From: Rhizobiaceae bacterium
GTDB lineage: Bacteria; Pseudomonadota; Alphaproteobacteria; Rhizobiales; Rhizobiaceae
DNA length: 39,791 nucleotides
Assembly (NCBI GenBank): GCA_028279875.1
Contig: JANQMU010000123.1
Coordinates: 1-39,791, forward strand
Direction: 5' to 3'
Shown here: in pieces, positions 1 through 7,036 of the stretch
Layout of the letters: every line of letters begins with the position of its first letter
Position numbering within the stretch: the first letter of the stretch is position 1
Program-made: the position numbers and the translations under genes
Notes under the pieces: generated by a model
What the model was told of the DNA's origin: nothing
Seen by the model: the letters and a program-made list of their open reading frames with translations, nothing else
The model's database searches: none

Positions 1-148
1 CCGGGTGTGGTCGAAGCCGTTGCCAGGTTTATCGGCAATGCGGCCAAGGGCCGGACAATTGCCGCAATCATGATGTCATCCTGTTGGTCCTTGTCCGGCC
101 CTTGGCCGCATTGCCGATAAACCTGGCAACGGCTTCGACCACACCCGG
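1..148. repeat. Perfect 58-bp inverted repeat at window edge
   Basis: Bases 1-58 are the exact reverse complement of bases 91-148, with a 32-nt spacer at 59-90. The right arm is coding sequence for the C-terminus of the hydrolase gene on the minus strand, so the left arm is a second, opposite-facing copy of that coding end. A perfect long stem made of coding sequence exactly at the edge is typical of a fold-back chimera at a contig end; a genuine small inverted duplication is the alternative. The sequence alone cannot decide. Confidence 0.9.
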
Positions 149-1003
149 GGCCAGCGGCAGGTGCGGGTCGACATAGGTGGCCATGTTGGCGTCGGCATCA
201 TCCGTCGTCACCGTCTTCAGCACGTGGTTCGTATTGTCCAGCAGGACGAGTTCGGCATCGTGATTGGCCTTTTTCAGCCGATCGGCATCCGCTTCCGACA
301 CCTGCAGGTCCCGGCGGCCCTGCAGGATCAGCATGGGTCCGGTGTAGGATTGCGCCAGGAGATCGGGCTGGACAGCAAGGAAGCTGATAAGAAAGCCCTG
401 AACCCCGACGCGAAAGACCGGCGCCAGTGCCGGATCCAGATCCGTCGCGTCGACGCGATTGCCGGCTTCGAGCGCGGCAATGGCTGACAGCGACTGGTCC
501 AGGACGGCACGGGTCTTGGCAAAGCGTTTCATCTGCTCCCGCAGAATATCTCCGGGCGGGCGCCCCGGAGAAGCCAGCAACACCAGGCCGCAAATCGAAT
601 CGGGCTTGGCGGACGCCATCAGCGACACAAGCCCGCCTTCACTGTGCCCGATCAGCCAGACGCAATCGGCCCGGATCATCCTTTTGATCACATCGATCCA
701 GCAATGCACGTCATCGGCATAATCCTCCATGGAAACCGCATCGGCATCCGGCACGGCCCCGGCGCTGGTAAACAACCCGCGCTTGTCGATCCTGACCGAG
801 GCGATCCCATGGTCCGCAAGCCCCTCGGCCAGCAGCCGATAGGTCGCGGATTTGATCATCGGGCCGTTGCCGTCGCGATCGGTCGGCCCGGAGCCCGGAA
901 CGATGAGCGCCACCGACCGAGCCTTCCGATCGTCAGGCGTCAGCAAAAGGCCCTTTAGCGGGCCGGCCGGTCCGGGCGCACTGATTTCCGTTTCCTCGGC
1001 CAC
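68..1003 (-). CDS. Alpha/beta hydrolase, S33 serine-aminopeptidase-like
   Basis: Predicted cytoplasmic serine hydrolase of unknown substrate, 311 aa from the chosen start. The nucleophile elbow GHSEGG lies at about residues 119-124, an oxyanion-hole-like PGSGPTDRDG lies at about 36-45, and an acid candidate (GRRD) and C-terminal His (NTNHVLK) follow in the expected order. A longer frame reaches an ATG at 1078, but the GTG at 1001-1003 has a strong GGGAGGA ribosome site about six bases upstream, and the extra 25 residues look like leader, so I chose GTG. The last codons (GRTRTNRMTS) run into the spacer of the terminal inverted repeat, so the true C-terminus is doubtful. Esterase, lipase and peptidase functions are all possible. 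Confidence 0.8.
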   Translation of the reverse strand: MAEETEISAPGPAGPLKGLLLTPDDRKARSVALIVPGSGPTDRDGNGPMIKSATYRLLAEGLADHGIASVRIDKRGLFTSAGAVPDADAVSMEDYADDVHCWIDVIKRMIRADCVWLIGHSEGGLVSLMASAKPDSICGLVLLASPGRPPGDILREQMKRFAKTRAVLDQSLSAIAALEAGNRVDATDLDPALAPVFRVGVQGFLISFLAVQPDLLAQSYTGPMLILQGRRDLQVSEADADRLKKANHDAELVLLDNTNHVLKTVTTDDADANMATYVDPHLPLAPGVVEAVARFIGNAAKGRTRTNRMTS

Positions 1004-1370
1004 ACCAGATCCTCCCGCACCGCTCAAGAAAGAAGGCCCATCATGAAAATGGCGACCGCCGACGTCAACCGGCCTCAATCTTTCCCCAATGAGCCCGCAG
1101 CCTCGCTGCGAAGCTAGTCGATGTCCATCGCCGGCGACGTTCCGTCAGACCCGGACCGGCGTCAAGTAACGAAGACGACATCCGGCAGCCACTGAACTGC
1201 CGGAAACTTGTCAAAGAGGGCCTTGTTTTGCCTTTTCCGCAAAAAACAAGCATAATGGAATGCCAATATTTGTTGTGTGAAGAATACCTCGCAGCGCCCG
1301 TCATGTAAAAGAACACGGGGAACGCAATCACACAAACCGGAAAATAGACCCGAACAAGAGGTCGACAGGG
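1004..1370. other. Intergenic region between divergent genes
   Basis: This stretch of about 370 bp separates the minus-strand hydrolase from the plus-strand exported protein. It must hold both promoters. Short frames on the minus strand here lack ribosome sites and family resemblance. An AT-rich patch at about 1225-1275 is the most promoter-like part, but I cannot name boxes with confidence. I see no RNA gene or repeat. Confidence 0.4.
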
Positions 1371-2903
1371 ATGGAAAACGCAATTTATTTGCCGGCCCGG
1401 GCCATCGGGCGCTTCTTACAGACATTGCTTCTGGTCGCGATGACGGGGCTGTTCACCGCTGCATCGGCGCAAGACGGGCAAGACGAAAACATCACCGGGA
1501 CGATATGCGATATGTTCGAAGATCCCGCCATATCGTCGGAACAATGGCTGTGGTGGAACGAACTCGAAGTCAGGCTGATCAGCCATGCGGCGCGGTTGGG
1601 CGCCGACGCCCGCGAAATCTATGACAGGGAAAGATTCGGGCTGCGGGTCGACGGACAGGGCGGACCCGGACCGGTCAATCCGGTGTGTGAGCGCTATCCT
1701 CAATTTTGCCCGGAAAGGGCCGCGCCGGGCCGGGACCCATTATGCGTCTTTTATTCAGGACGTTTCGCCTGCGACAAGGCCATCACGGTTTCCTTCGAAT
1801 TCCCCTTCGACGAGGCCGTGAAGGTTGCCCAGGAGGCGGCGCGTGACCTTCTCGACAGCGGCGTTGGACTGCAGCCGCGATCCACTCTTGAGTCGCAGAT
1901 TGCAGCAACCGTGCACGCTGCGACACGGCTTCCCAAACGGGTGGCGAAGGCCATCGCGATCCACGCTCTTGCGCTTGAACTGCAGGAGGAAGCCGCGGAT
2001 CTGTGGAAGGCCTACCGGGGCAACAGGTTCCACCAGAACTGTGCTGATGATATCGTCAAAGATTATGACGCGGAATTCAGCCTGATCCCGGACATTGCCA
2101 TCATGCGCGATGATCTGAAGGCTGCGATAAACGGTCTGCGCAACTTCGGACTGCCGAGCGAACACCGGAATGTGAGCGTAACCACCGATCCGGCGGCGAA
2201 CCTGCGCTTCTTCGCCCCCTTCGAAACCGACGTTGCAAGCGCCCTTGGCGTGGCGGAGGATCTTGCCGTGCCGATGGAAACGCTGCGCCAGAAAATGATC
2301 GACTCGGACGTCGGCATCAGAAGCACCTCTACCGGGATCCCGCCAGCCCCAGGCTTTCATTTCACCATCATGTGGTTTGGGAGTGAATTGACCGTCCACC
2401 ATAACAACGCGATGCGGGAAATGGGTGATATCGGTTTTAATCTGGCGGCTTTTCGTGAAGGCCTGGCGCTTCTCAGGGGCGGGCTTACGCAGTTTCCGCC
2501 CGGCAGAAGCAACACCGGCGGTGGAGGCATTGGCGGCCTGGGCCTGGGCATCGACACATTTTGTGAAGGCATAAGCGGCCGGACGGCCACCTTTGCCGGC
2601 ATGCTGGACGATGAGGGCAGCATCGAGCCGTTTTTGAACGAGCAGGACGGCCTCCTGCGCGGCGATGCGCTCAACATTGTCGACAGTGTCCTCATCTGCG
2701 CCCTGCGGTGGACGCTGAAGGATGCGTTCGACCTGCTGATTCCGACATTCGTTCAGCCGAACACGCTGCAGGTCGAGTTGTCGCAGCATCCGACGCAGAT
2801 GTCCGAGTTCAGGCGGACCGTGACCGCCAGGAGAGCCGCCTATTTCAATGCCGCAATACAGACACTGAACAACATCAGGGAGATCGAACAGGCCACTCCG
2901 TAG
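1371..2903 (+). CDS. Exported protein of unknown function
   Basis: I do not recognise this 510-aa protein. It begins with a clear Sec signal peptide: a basic patch (R10, R14), a hydrophobic stretch at about 15-30 and an ASA|Q cleavage site after residue 33, so it is probably periplasmic. A cysteine-rich patch follows at about residues 100-135 (VCERYPQFCPER, DPLCVF, FACDKA), and two more cysteines come late, suggesting disulfides. The middle is mostly helical and acidic, with a glycine-rich linker (TGGGGIGGLGLGI) at about 380-392. The region ahead of the ATG contains a weak GAGG-type ribosome site. No lipobox or transmembrane segment is visible beyond the signal. It stands alone, with no operon partner. 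Confidence 0.7.
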   Translation: MENAIYLPARAIGRFLQTLLLVAMTGLFTAASAQDGQDENITGTICDMFEDPAISSEQWLWWNELEVRLISHAARLGADAREIYDRERFGLRVDGQGGPGPVNPVCERYPQFCPERAAPGRDPLCVFYSGRFACDKAITVSFEFPFDEAVKVAQEAARDLLDSGVGLQPRSTLESQIAATVHAATRLPKRVAKAIAIHALALELQEEAADLWKAYRGNRFHQNCADDIVKDYDAEFSLIPDIAIMRDDLKAAINGLRNFGLPSEHRNVSVTTDPAANLRFFAPFETDVASALGVAEDLAVPMETLRQKMIDSDVGIRSTSTGIPPAPGFHFTIMWFGSELTVHHNNAMREMGDIGFNLAAFREGLALLRGGLTQFPPGRSNTGGGGIGGLGLGIDTFCEGISGRTATFAGMLDDEGSIEPFLNEQDGLLRGDALNIVDSVLICALRWTLKDAFDLLIPTFVQPNTLQVELSQHPTQMSEFRRTVTARRAAYFNAAIQTLNNIREIEQATP

Positions 2904-2965
2904 TTGGCTTCGCCCGTTTGATCGACGGGTCTACGACGCATTGGGCCTGCCGGTGAATTGGCCAG

Positions 2966-3049
2966 AAGCCATCTGCTCAACTTGCCTCGATCCAGCTTTC
3001 CCGTATCGGTGAGCGGCAGCGCGCCAAGCGGCTGACCCAATATCGGCAT
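2966..3049 (-). pseudogene. Remnant of AMP-forming ligase C-terminus
   Basis: The minus strand encodes LGALPLTDTGKLDRGKL, which closely matches the C-terminal A10 motif of adenylate-forming enzymes (acyl-CoA synthetases, NRPS adenylation domains: P-x-T-x-x-GK-x-DR-x-x-L). Only about 28 codons carry the resemblance; no adenylation core lies upstream within the 335-bp gap and the downstream frame drifts into the neighbouring gene. I read it as a decayed scrap of a lost ligase gene. The rest of the gap (2904-3238) is AT-rich upstream of the next gene and probably holds its promoter. Confidence 0.35.
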
Positions 3050-3238
3050 ATGGCTCCCCTTTTATTCGCGTAGCAGGATCGAGTGGTGTCACGAATTGTG
3101 TCTTTCAGTAAGAATCTTTTTCTAAAGCATTGATTAACGATAGGTTTTTGAACGCCTGTCATTGGGCGGGCACCACTGGTATCTACAAAGCGTACTGATG
3201 AAGGCGGTCAAGGGTGCGATTTGTCAGGAGATACCGTT

Positions 3239-3745
3239 ATGAAATGTCTGAGTATTTTGGGTGGTGCGTTGATTGCTTTTTCGGCTTTGGGCGGCAGTGC
3301 CTATGCCGCCGGGGAACGCGCCTGTGAATCCATGTCCCTGTTCAGCCCCGACCAGCCACGCGAGGTCTATTTTCTCGACCTTGAAAACGATAAATTGAGC
3401 GTCGGCGACAAGCGTATCGGCCACCGGATATTGCAGGATTCCAACGGCAATATGGTCGGCAACCGCGTCTGGGCCAATACGGTTGTGGAAGTCGACGGTG
3501 ACGGCAAGGCCAGTCTGACAACAGGTGAGTCCTTCAACATTTTCGATGACGGAGTGATGTATATCGCATCGGAATTCGGGGCTCCGCGCGACGTCAGGGC
3601 GACGCAAACGCAGTCATTCGTTCGTGATTCCAGCAAGTTCCTGATTTTTGGTGGCACCGGCGCCTATGTCGGCGCGCAGGGTGTTCTGGAAACCGAGGAT
3701 ACCGATGGCGGCATGATCTATCATATCAAACTGAATTGCAGCTAG
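3239..3745 (+). CDS. Small exported protein, allene-oxide-cyclase-barrel-like
   Basis: Mature chain of about 145 aa after a signal peptide of about 23 residues ending AYA|A (168 aa total). The body is beta-rich, and the C-terminal stretch with FGGTGAYVGAQGVLETED and YHIKLNC resembles the dirigent/allene oxide cyclase barrel families, where a GTGxY...G core is conserved. Bacterial members are mostly uncharacterised exported proteins. Two cysteines (one soon after the signal peptide, one next to last) could form a disulfide. The frame also allows a TTG six codons earlier, but the ATG at 3239 has a CAGGAG ribosome site 8 bp upstream. It is followed by a strong hairpin terminator, so it is transcribed alone. 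Confidence 0.6.
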   Translation: MKCLSILGGALIAFSALGGSAYAAGERACESMSLFSPDQPREVYFLDLENDKLSVGDKRIGHRILQDSNGNMVGNRVWANTVVEVDGDGKASLTTGESFNIFDDGVMYIASEFGAPRDVRATQTQSFVRDSSKFLIFGGTGAYVGAQGVLETEDTDGGMIYHIKLNCS

Positions 3746-3769
3746 CCGTTTCGGGCTATCTGGCATCCC

Positions 3770-3820
3770 GGCGGCGGGTCGGCCTACTCGCAGACCCGCC
3801 GCCAAGCACCGAGTGTTTTT
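3770..3820 (+). terminator. Rho-independent terminator
   Basis: An 11-bp perfect GC stem (GGCGGCGGGTC at 3770-3780 with GACCCGCCGCC at 3793-3803) with a 12-nt loop is followed within 15 nt by TGTTTTT. It sits 25 bp after the stop of the barrel-like protein gene. Confidence 0.75.
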
Positions 3821-3852
3821 CGCTCATCTTTTGAAGCCGTTGGTTGGCGTGT

Positions 3853-3872
3853 AATTCCGCGTACGCGGAATT
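3853..3872. other. 20-bp perfect palindrome
   Basis: AATTCCGCGTACGCGGAATT is a self-complementary 20-mer with no spacer, lying between the terminator at 3770-3820 and the 3' end of the minus-strand SnoaL-like gene. There is no T-tract, so it is not an obvious terminator; it could terminate the minus-strand transcript weakly or be a dyad protein-binding site. Confidence 0.5.
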
Positions 3873-3896
3873 CGCACGGCCGAAAAACAGCCGCAC

Positions 3897-4292
3897 TCAG
3901 GGCTTTGTCGGCGTAAAAATCACCGCCTGAATTTTCCAGATTTGCTCTTTTCGGGAAAGCACAATGATCTGGTTAAAATAGGCGTCCTGGTCTTCGGATT
4001 GCGAATTGCCGGAGAGAATAATCTGGTTACACACAATTGCCATGTCACCGGCACCCGCAAATTCCCAGTTTTCGAAACGGTATCCGGGGGTAGGTTCAAA
4101 AGCCGCTGCAAACTTTGCAAGCTCCTTGTGACCGACGATTCGCGGGGCTCCGGGAGCCATCAGGACTGCATCCTCTGCCCATCTCTCCAGCCATGCATCG
4201 TGTTTTGAAGACACAAGCTCGTCCGTCCAGTCAATTATGGTTTGCCGGATTTCGTCGTGTTCTGTTGCGGAAAGGTCGTCGGTTCCAAGCAA
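3897..4292 (-). CDS. NTF2/SnoaL-like protein (DUF4440 type)
   Basis: A 131-aa single-domain protein of the NTF2-like superfamily. It has the usual layout: an N-terminal helix (EIRQTIIDWTDELVSSKHDAWL), then WAEDAVLMAPGAPRIVGH, which is the typical loop after the first helices, followed by alternating strands ending KIQAVIF. Members of this fold act as small enzymes, ligand-binding proteins or partner domains, and nothing here points to one substrate. There is no signal peptide. It sits at the edge of the low-GC insertion with its 5' end facing that element. Confidence 0.65.
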   Translation of the reverse strand: MLGTDDLSATEHDEIRQTIIDWTDELVSSKHDAWLERWAEDAVLMAPGAPRIVGHKELAKFAAAFEPTPGYRFENWEFAGAGDMAIVCNQIILSGNSQSEDQDAYFNQIIVLSRKEQIWKIQAVIFTPTKP

Positions 4293-4536
4293 TTCGGCTC
4301 ACCTCCAAAATTGAAACTTGATCACAATGTACACGTCACGACGTCAAAGTCGACATCTCCGACGGCTTTGGTTCAAATCTGCTCTGCGAGCCGGCCAAGG
4401 CAACAAGGCAGATCACCGGACGGGCAGAAACGACCACGGTGGAACGCAAGGCGATTGCACCTACGCTTTGCTGGAGCAGACCGACAGCACTGCCCGCTCA
4501 AAACCCTAATAAATTGCGGTCGACCGTTGAGTGAGT

Positions 4537-4583
4537 TTGGTGGGTGTGCACGGGCTCGAACCGTGGACCCGCTGATTAAGAGT
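4537..4583 (-). repeat. attL-like copy of tRNA-Lys 3' end
   Basis: These 47 bases are identical to 5832-5878, the part of the tRNA-Lys gene from the anticodon loop (CTT) through the T arm and the CCA end plus one further base. The identity stops abruptly on both sides: the next base inward is T here and C in the tRNA. This is what a tRNA-targeting integrase leaves at the distal end of an integrated element. Confidence 0.85.
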
Positions 4584-4778
4584 TATCGCCAGGTCCAACA
4601 AATTCAATAGGTTACGGTGCCAACCTTTGGGAAATTCGAACAAAATAAGTGTTTTCTCACACAAAATGGAGCGAAACGGATATCCATAGCTCTGACATTT
4701 CTGTCGCGTTCATGTCGCCCAATGTGGCTTTCTTGTCATGGTCTTTTCGCCTTCCTGCCGTTTTCATACGACATTCGT

Positions 4779-4796
4779 TAGCTATACATTAGCGGT
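4779..4796 (+). promoter_or_regulatory. Possible promoter/operator of XRE gene
   Basis: TATACAT at 4783-4789 looks like a -10 box lying only about 8 bp before the ATG, which would give a nearly leaderless transcript. The short dyad GCTA-TACAT-TAGC overlaps it and would suit autorepression by the XRE protein. There is no Shine-Dalgarno sequence in front of the ATG. Confidence 0.35.
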
Positions 4797-5534
4797 ATGA
4801 AAGATGAGAAATCGCTACCCGACGGCTCAAAAATTCGCTCCCTCAGATCAGACTTGGGTATGACCCAGGAAAAATTGGGCCATATGAGTAATGTTGACCG
4901 GCGAACCGTGCAGCGTGCCGAGGCCGGCAAGCCCTTACAGATCGAAACGATGTCCAGCATAGCTTCAGCACTCAATGTTCAGCTTCGAGATATCTTGGAC
5001 GAAAGCAATTCCACTAACGAATATGACCCAACGTCCAAAAGTCTGATTGTGCTGCACAGAGCGCACTCAGGCATGCAACTACTCAACACAGTTCGCGATT
5101 GCTTCAAAGGATCCATTACATGTGAGGCTGAGCCGACTGATCAAAATATTGATGTACTCGAATCCCTTGTTGGCACAATCGAGAGCCACCTGCCTGATCC
5201 TTGGGAACTGCCGAATACTCAAAGGTCCACCGCCCTCTCTGAGCAACTAAGGATTGCGGTTAAACTCGGACAACAGATTAAGCAGCTGAGCGAACACGAC
5301 ATCTCTGTGTTTGCCGGTACTTACGCAGCGAAAACACGGGTGCCAATTTACGATCCAGATGAAGGAAGAATGTATGTTCACAGCAAACAATCATACGTAC
5401 TGGTCACTTTATGTCGCTTGATTGTAGCCCCGTACAGCAGAGGTGAAAGAATTTCAATCAACACGGAGGATATCTACGATCAGTGGCTGATTCCTCCTTC
5501 GGAACCTGACCCCAACCAGGAGATACCCTTTTAA
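4797..5534 (+). CDS. XRE-family HTH protein of mini element
   Basis: A 245-aa DNA-binding protein. Residues 12-67 form a classical XRE/Cro-type helix-turn-helix (IRSLRSDLGMTQEKLG, then RRTVQRAEAGK, then IASALNV). Residues 75-245 form a domain I do not recognise; it is predicted mostly helical, has no enzyme motif, and ends in a Pro/Glu-rich tail. Codon and base use are much more AT-rich than in neighbours, consistent with transfer. The stop codon lies 3 bp before a tRNA-like gene, so both are probably on one transcript. It could be the element's repressor or the antitoxin-like partner of the RNA; neither is shown. Confidence 0.75.
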   Translation: MKDEKSLPDGSKIRSLRSDLGMTQEKLGHMSNVDRRTVQRAEAGKPLQIETMSSIASALNVQLRDILDESNSTNEYDPTSKSLIVLHRAHSGMQLLNTVRDCFKGSITCEAEPTDQNIDVLESLVGTIESHLPDPWELPNTQRSTALSEQLRIAVKLGQQIKQLSEHDISVFAGTYAAKTRVPIYDPDEGRMYVHSKQSYVLVTLCRLIVAPYSRGERISINTEDIYDQWLIPPSEPDPNQEIPF

Positions 5535-5537
5535 GGA

Positions 5538-5651
5538 CGCAGCGTAGCTCAGTCGGATAGAGCATCTTGTTTTCGACAAATGCAGATGTCTTGGCGGACA
5601 TCTCCATTATGGACAAGGAGGCCGCAGGTTCAAGTCCTGCCGCTGCGCCCA
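5538..5651 (+). tRNA. tRNA-like gene with 37-nt insertion in anticodon arm
   Basis: The cloverleaf parts are clear: acceptor CGCAGCG (5538-5544) pairs with CGCTGCG (5641-5647); the D stem is GCTC/GAGC; anticodon stem TCTTG (5565-5569) pairs with CAAGG (5614-5618); the T stem GCAGG/CCTGC encloses TTCAAGT; and CCA is encoded at 5649-5651. The anticodon loop, however, is 44 nt instead of 7. The excess 37 nt are bounded by GACAA repeats at 5575 and 5612 and contain a perfect 7-bp hairpin (5584-5590 with 5597-5603). Removing one repeat unit would restore a 7-nt loop TTTTCGA, reading UUC (Glu) with an unusual G37. It may be a pseudogene, an unknown intron, or a tRNA mimic. Confidence 0.55.
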
Positions 5652-5767
5652 AATTCGTCAGGTTCGTTCCTGAGACATAGGTAACAAAACGTCACCCATA
5701 TCTCGGGTCTCTCACAGGGCAACTAACGACACAACTTGTTTGCTTTCGTGAACGCCAATGAACAAAA

Positions 5768-5781
5768 GTCCCACGTGGGAC
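5768..5781. other. 14-bp perfect palindrome within element
   Basis: GTCCCACGTGGGAC is fully self-complementary and is followed after two bases by another TGGGAC half. It lies between the tRNA-like gene and the intact tRNA-Lys, near the right junction. It could be an operator or a recombination-factor site; no partner is visible. Confidence 0.4.
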
Positions 5782-5832
5782 ATGGGACGCTCAAGTTCTA
5801 GATTAGCTAAGCATTTCAAATAACTTACAGAT

Positions 5833-5908
<76 letters not shown>

Positions 5909-5987
5909 ATTCCTTGTAGCGATACGCGGATATAGCGATCCGTCAGCGGCCTGTCCAGATGAAATCGGGCGCCGCCCGGCACGCGGC

Positions 5988-6905
5988 TCAATCCACAAGC
6001 AGGCTGCCTTCGGCGACCTTGACTGCATGGCCGCCGATACGGCCCTGGACGATCTTGCCGCCATCGAGTTCCAGATGCAGGTGGATTTTCGACGGCCGTC
6101 CCATCTCCACCCCCTGCTCGATCAAGAGGGCGTGGTGACCGTCGAGCAGTTCGTCATGGAAATGCACGGCGCCCGAAAAGGCGGCGACGGCGGAGCCGGT
6201 GGCCGGGTCCTCGGGGATGCCGTCGAGCGGTGCGAACATGCGGGTGTGGAAATGCGCCTCATGGGAAACGCCGCCGCGGCAATAGACGAAGGCGGCGGCG
6301 AGCAATCCGTCGGCCATCGGCGCCAGCCGTTCCCAGCGCGAACCGTCGCAGCGCGTCCTGGCGGCCACCGAAAGGTCGTGGACGGGCACCATCACATAGG
6401 GAAGGCCGGCATTCCACAGCGAGATATGGTGGTTTTCGAAGCCGATCTCATGCGGATCGACGCCCAGCGCCGCCGCCACCGGCTCCTTCTCGATCTCCAC
6501 GTGGATGCGGCTCGAAAGCCGCGGCAGGTCGAATTCGGCGAAACTCGCGGCATCCGATTGCAGGCGGGCCACGGTCCGCACCGGCCCGACACCCTCCTCC
6601 AGCACATTCATCAGATCGAGGTTCACCCCGTCGCCGGATTTCCGCTCGGCCAGCGCCACCGCCGCGCCGACGGTCGGATGGCCGGCAAAGGGCAGTTCGC
6701 GCCCGGGCGTGAAGATTCGCAGCCTGGCGCCGTGCGCCGGATTGTCGGCGGGCAGGACGAACACCGTCTCCGACAGGTTGAATTCCGACGCGATCGACTG
6801 CATCGCCTTGTCCGACAGCCCCTCCGCCTCGAACACCACGGCCAGCGGGTTGCCGGCCAGCCTGTCGGCGGAAAAAACGTCATAGATCGCGTATTGGCGC
6901 GGCAT
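5988..6905 (-). CDS. PhzF-family isomerase-like protein
   Basis: A 305-aa member of the PhzF/DapF-fold family. The active-site glutamate of the family is present in NLSETVFV (E46), with GHPTVG at 75-80 and the second-half signature EDPATGSA at 232-239, so both halves of the pseudo-symmetric fold are complete. PhzF isomerises trans-2,3-dihydro-3-hydroxyanthranilate in phenazine producers, but no other phz gene is present, so this is one of the many stand-alone homologues of unknown substrate. The gene runs toward the tRNA-Lys gene and appears monocistronic. Confidence 0.9.
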   Translation of the reverse strand: MPRQYAIYDVFSADRLAGNPLAVVFEAEGLSDKAMQSIASEFNLSETVFVLPADNPAHGARLRIFTPGRELPFAGHPTVGAAVALAERKSGDGVNLDLMNVLEEGVGPVRTVARLQSDAASFAEFDLPRLSSRIHVEIEKEPVAAALGVDPHEIGFENHHISLWNAGLPYVMVPVHDLSVAARTRCDGSRWERLAPMADGLLAAAFVYCRGGVSHEAHFHTRMFAPLDGIPEDPATGSAVAAFSGAVHFHDELLDGHHALLIEQGVEMGRPSKIHLHLELDGGKIVQGRIGGHAVKVAEGSLLVD

Positions 6906-7036
6906 GTCGGCACTCCATCAAACATCACTTCGGGCCTAGAGCGAGTTGGCGGCACCATGCCATAGCTGAAACCGGGCGGACAACGGAAAAATCGGGATGC
7001 GGTCAAGGATTTGGAAATGGCCGCGGCGCAGCCGCG

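Larger units (their letters stand above)
4293..4796. other. Gene-free stretch, partly inside the tRNA-Lys element
   Basis: No gene I can support lies in these 500 bp. Several short frames exist on the plus strand but none has a ribosome site or recognisable motif. The only identified content is the 47-bp tRNA-Lys 3' fragment at 4537-4583. From about 4584 onward the sequence becomes visibly AT-richer, consistent with the start of foreign DNA. Confidence 0.5.

Noticed and set aside
5538..5651. Reading the tRNA-like gene as tRNA-Ser or tRNA-Sec with a long variable arm
   Set aside because: The 7-bp hairpin would leave about 20 unexplained nt before the T arm, and the anticodon stem would lose two pairs; pairing TCTTG with CAAGG explains all parts.
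5651..5720. GAGACATAGGTAACAAAACG-type sequence resembling an insertion-sequence end
   Set aside because: No transposase, no matching inverted repeat and no target duplication nearby, so it cannot be called an insertion sequence.
5988..6905. Phenazine biosynthesis locus
   Set aside because: Only a PhzF homologue is present; no phzA/B/C/D/E/G partners in the window.
6027..6965. 312-codon plus-strand frame opposite the PhzF gene
   Set aside because: Shadow of the minus-strand PhzF gene, which has all family motifs; the plus frame is low-complexity His/Arg/Gly-rich.
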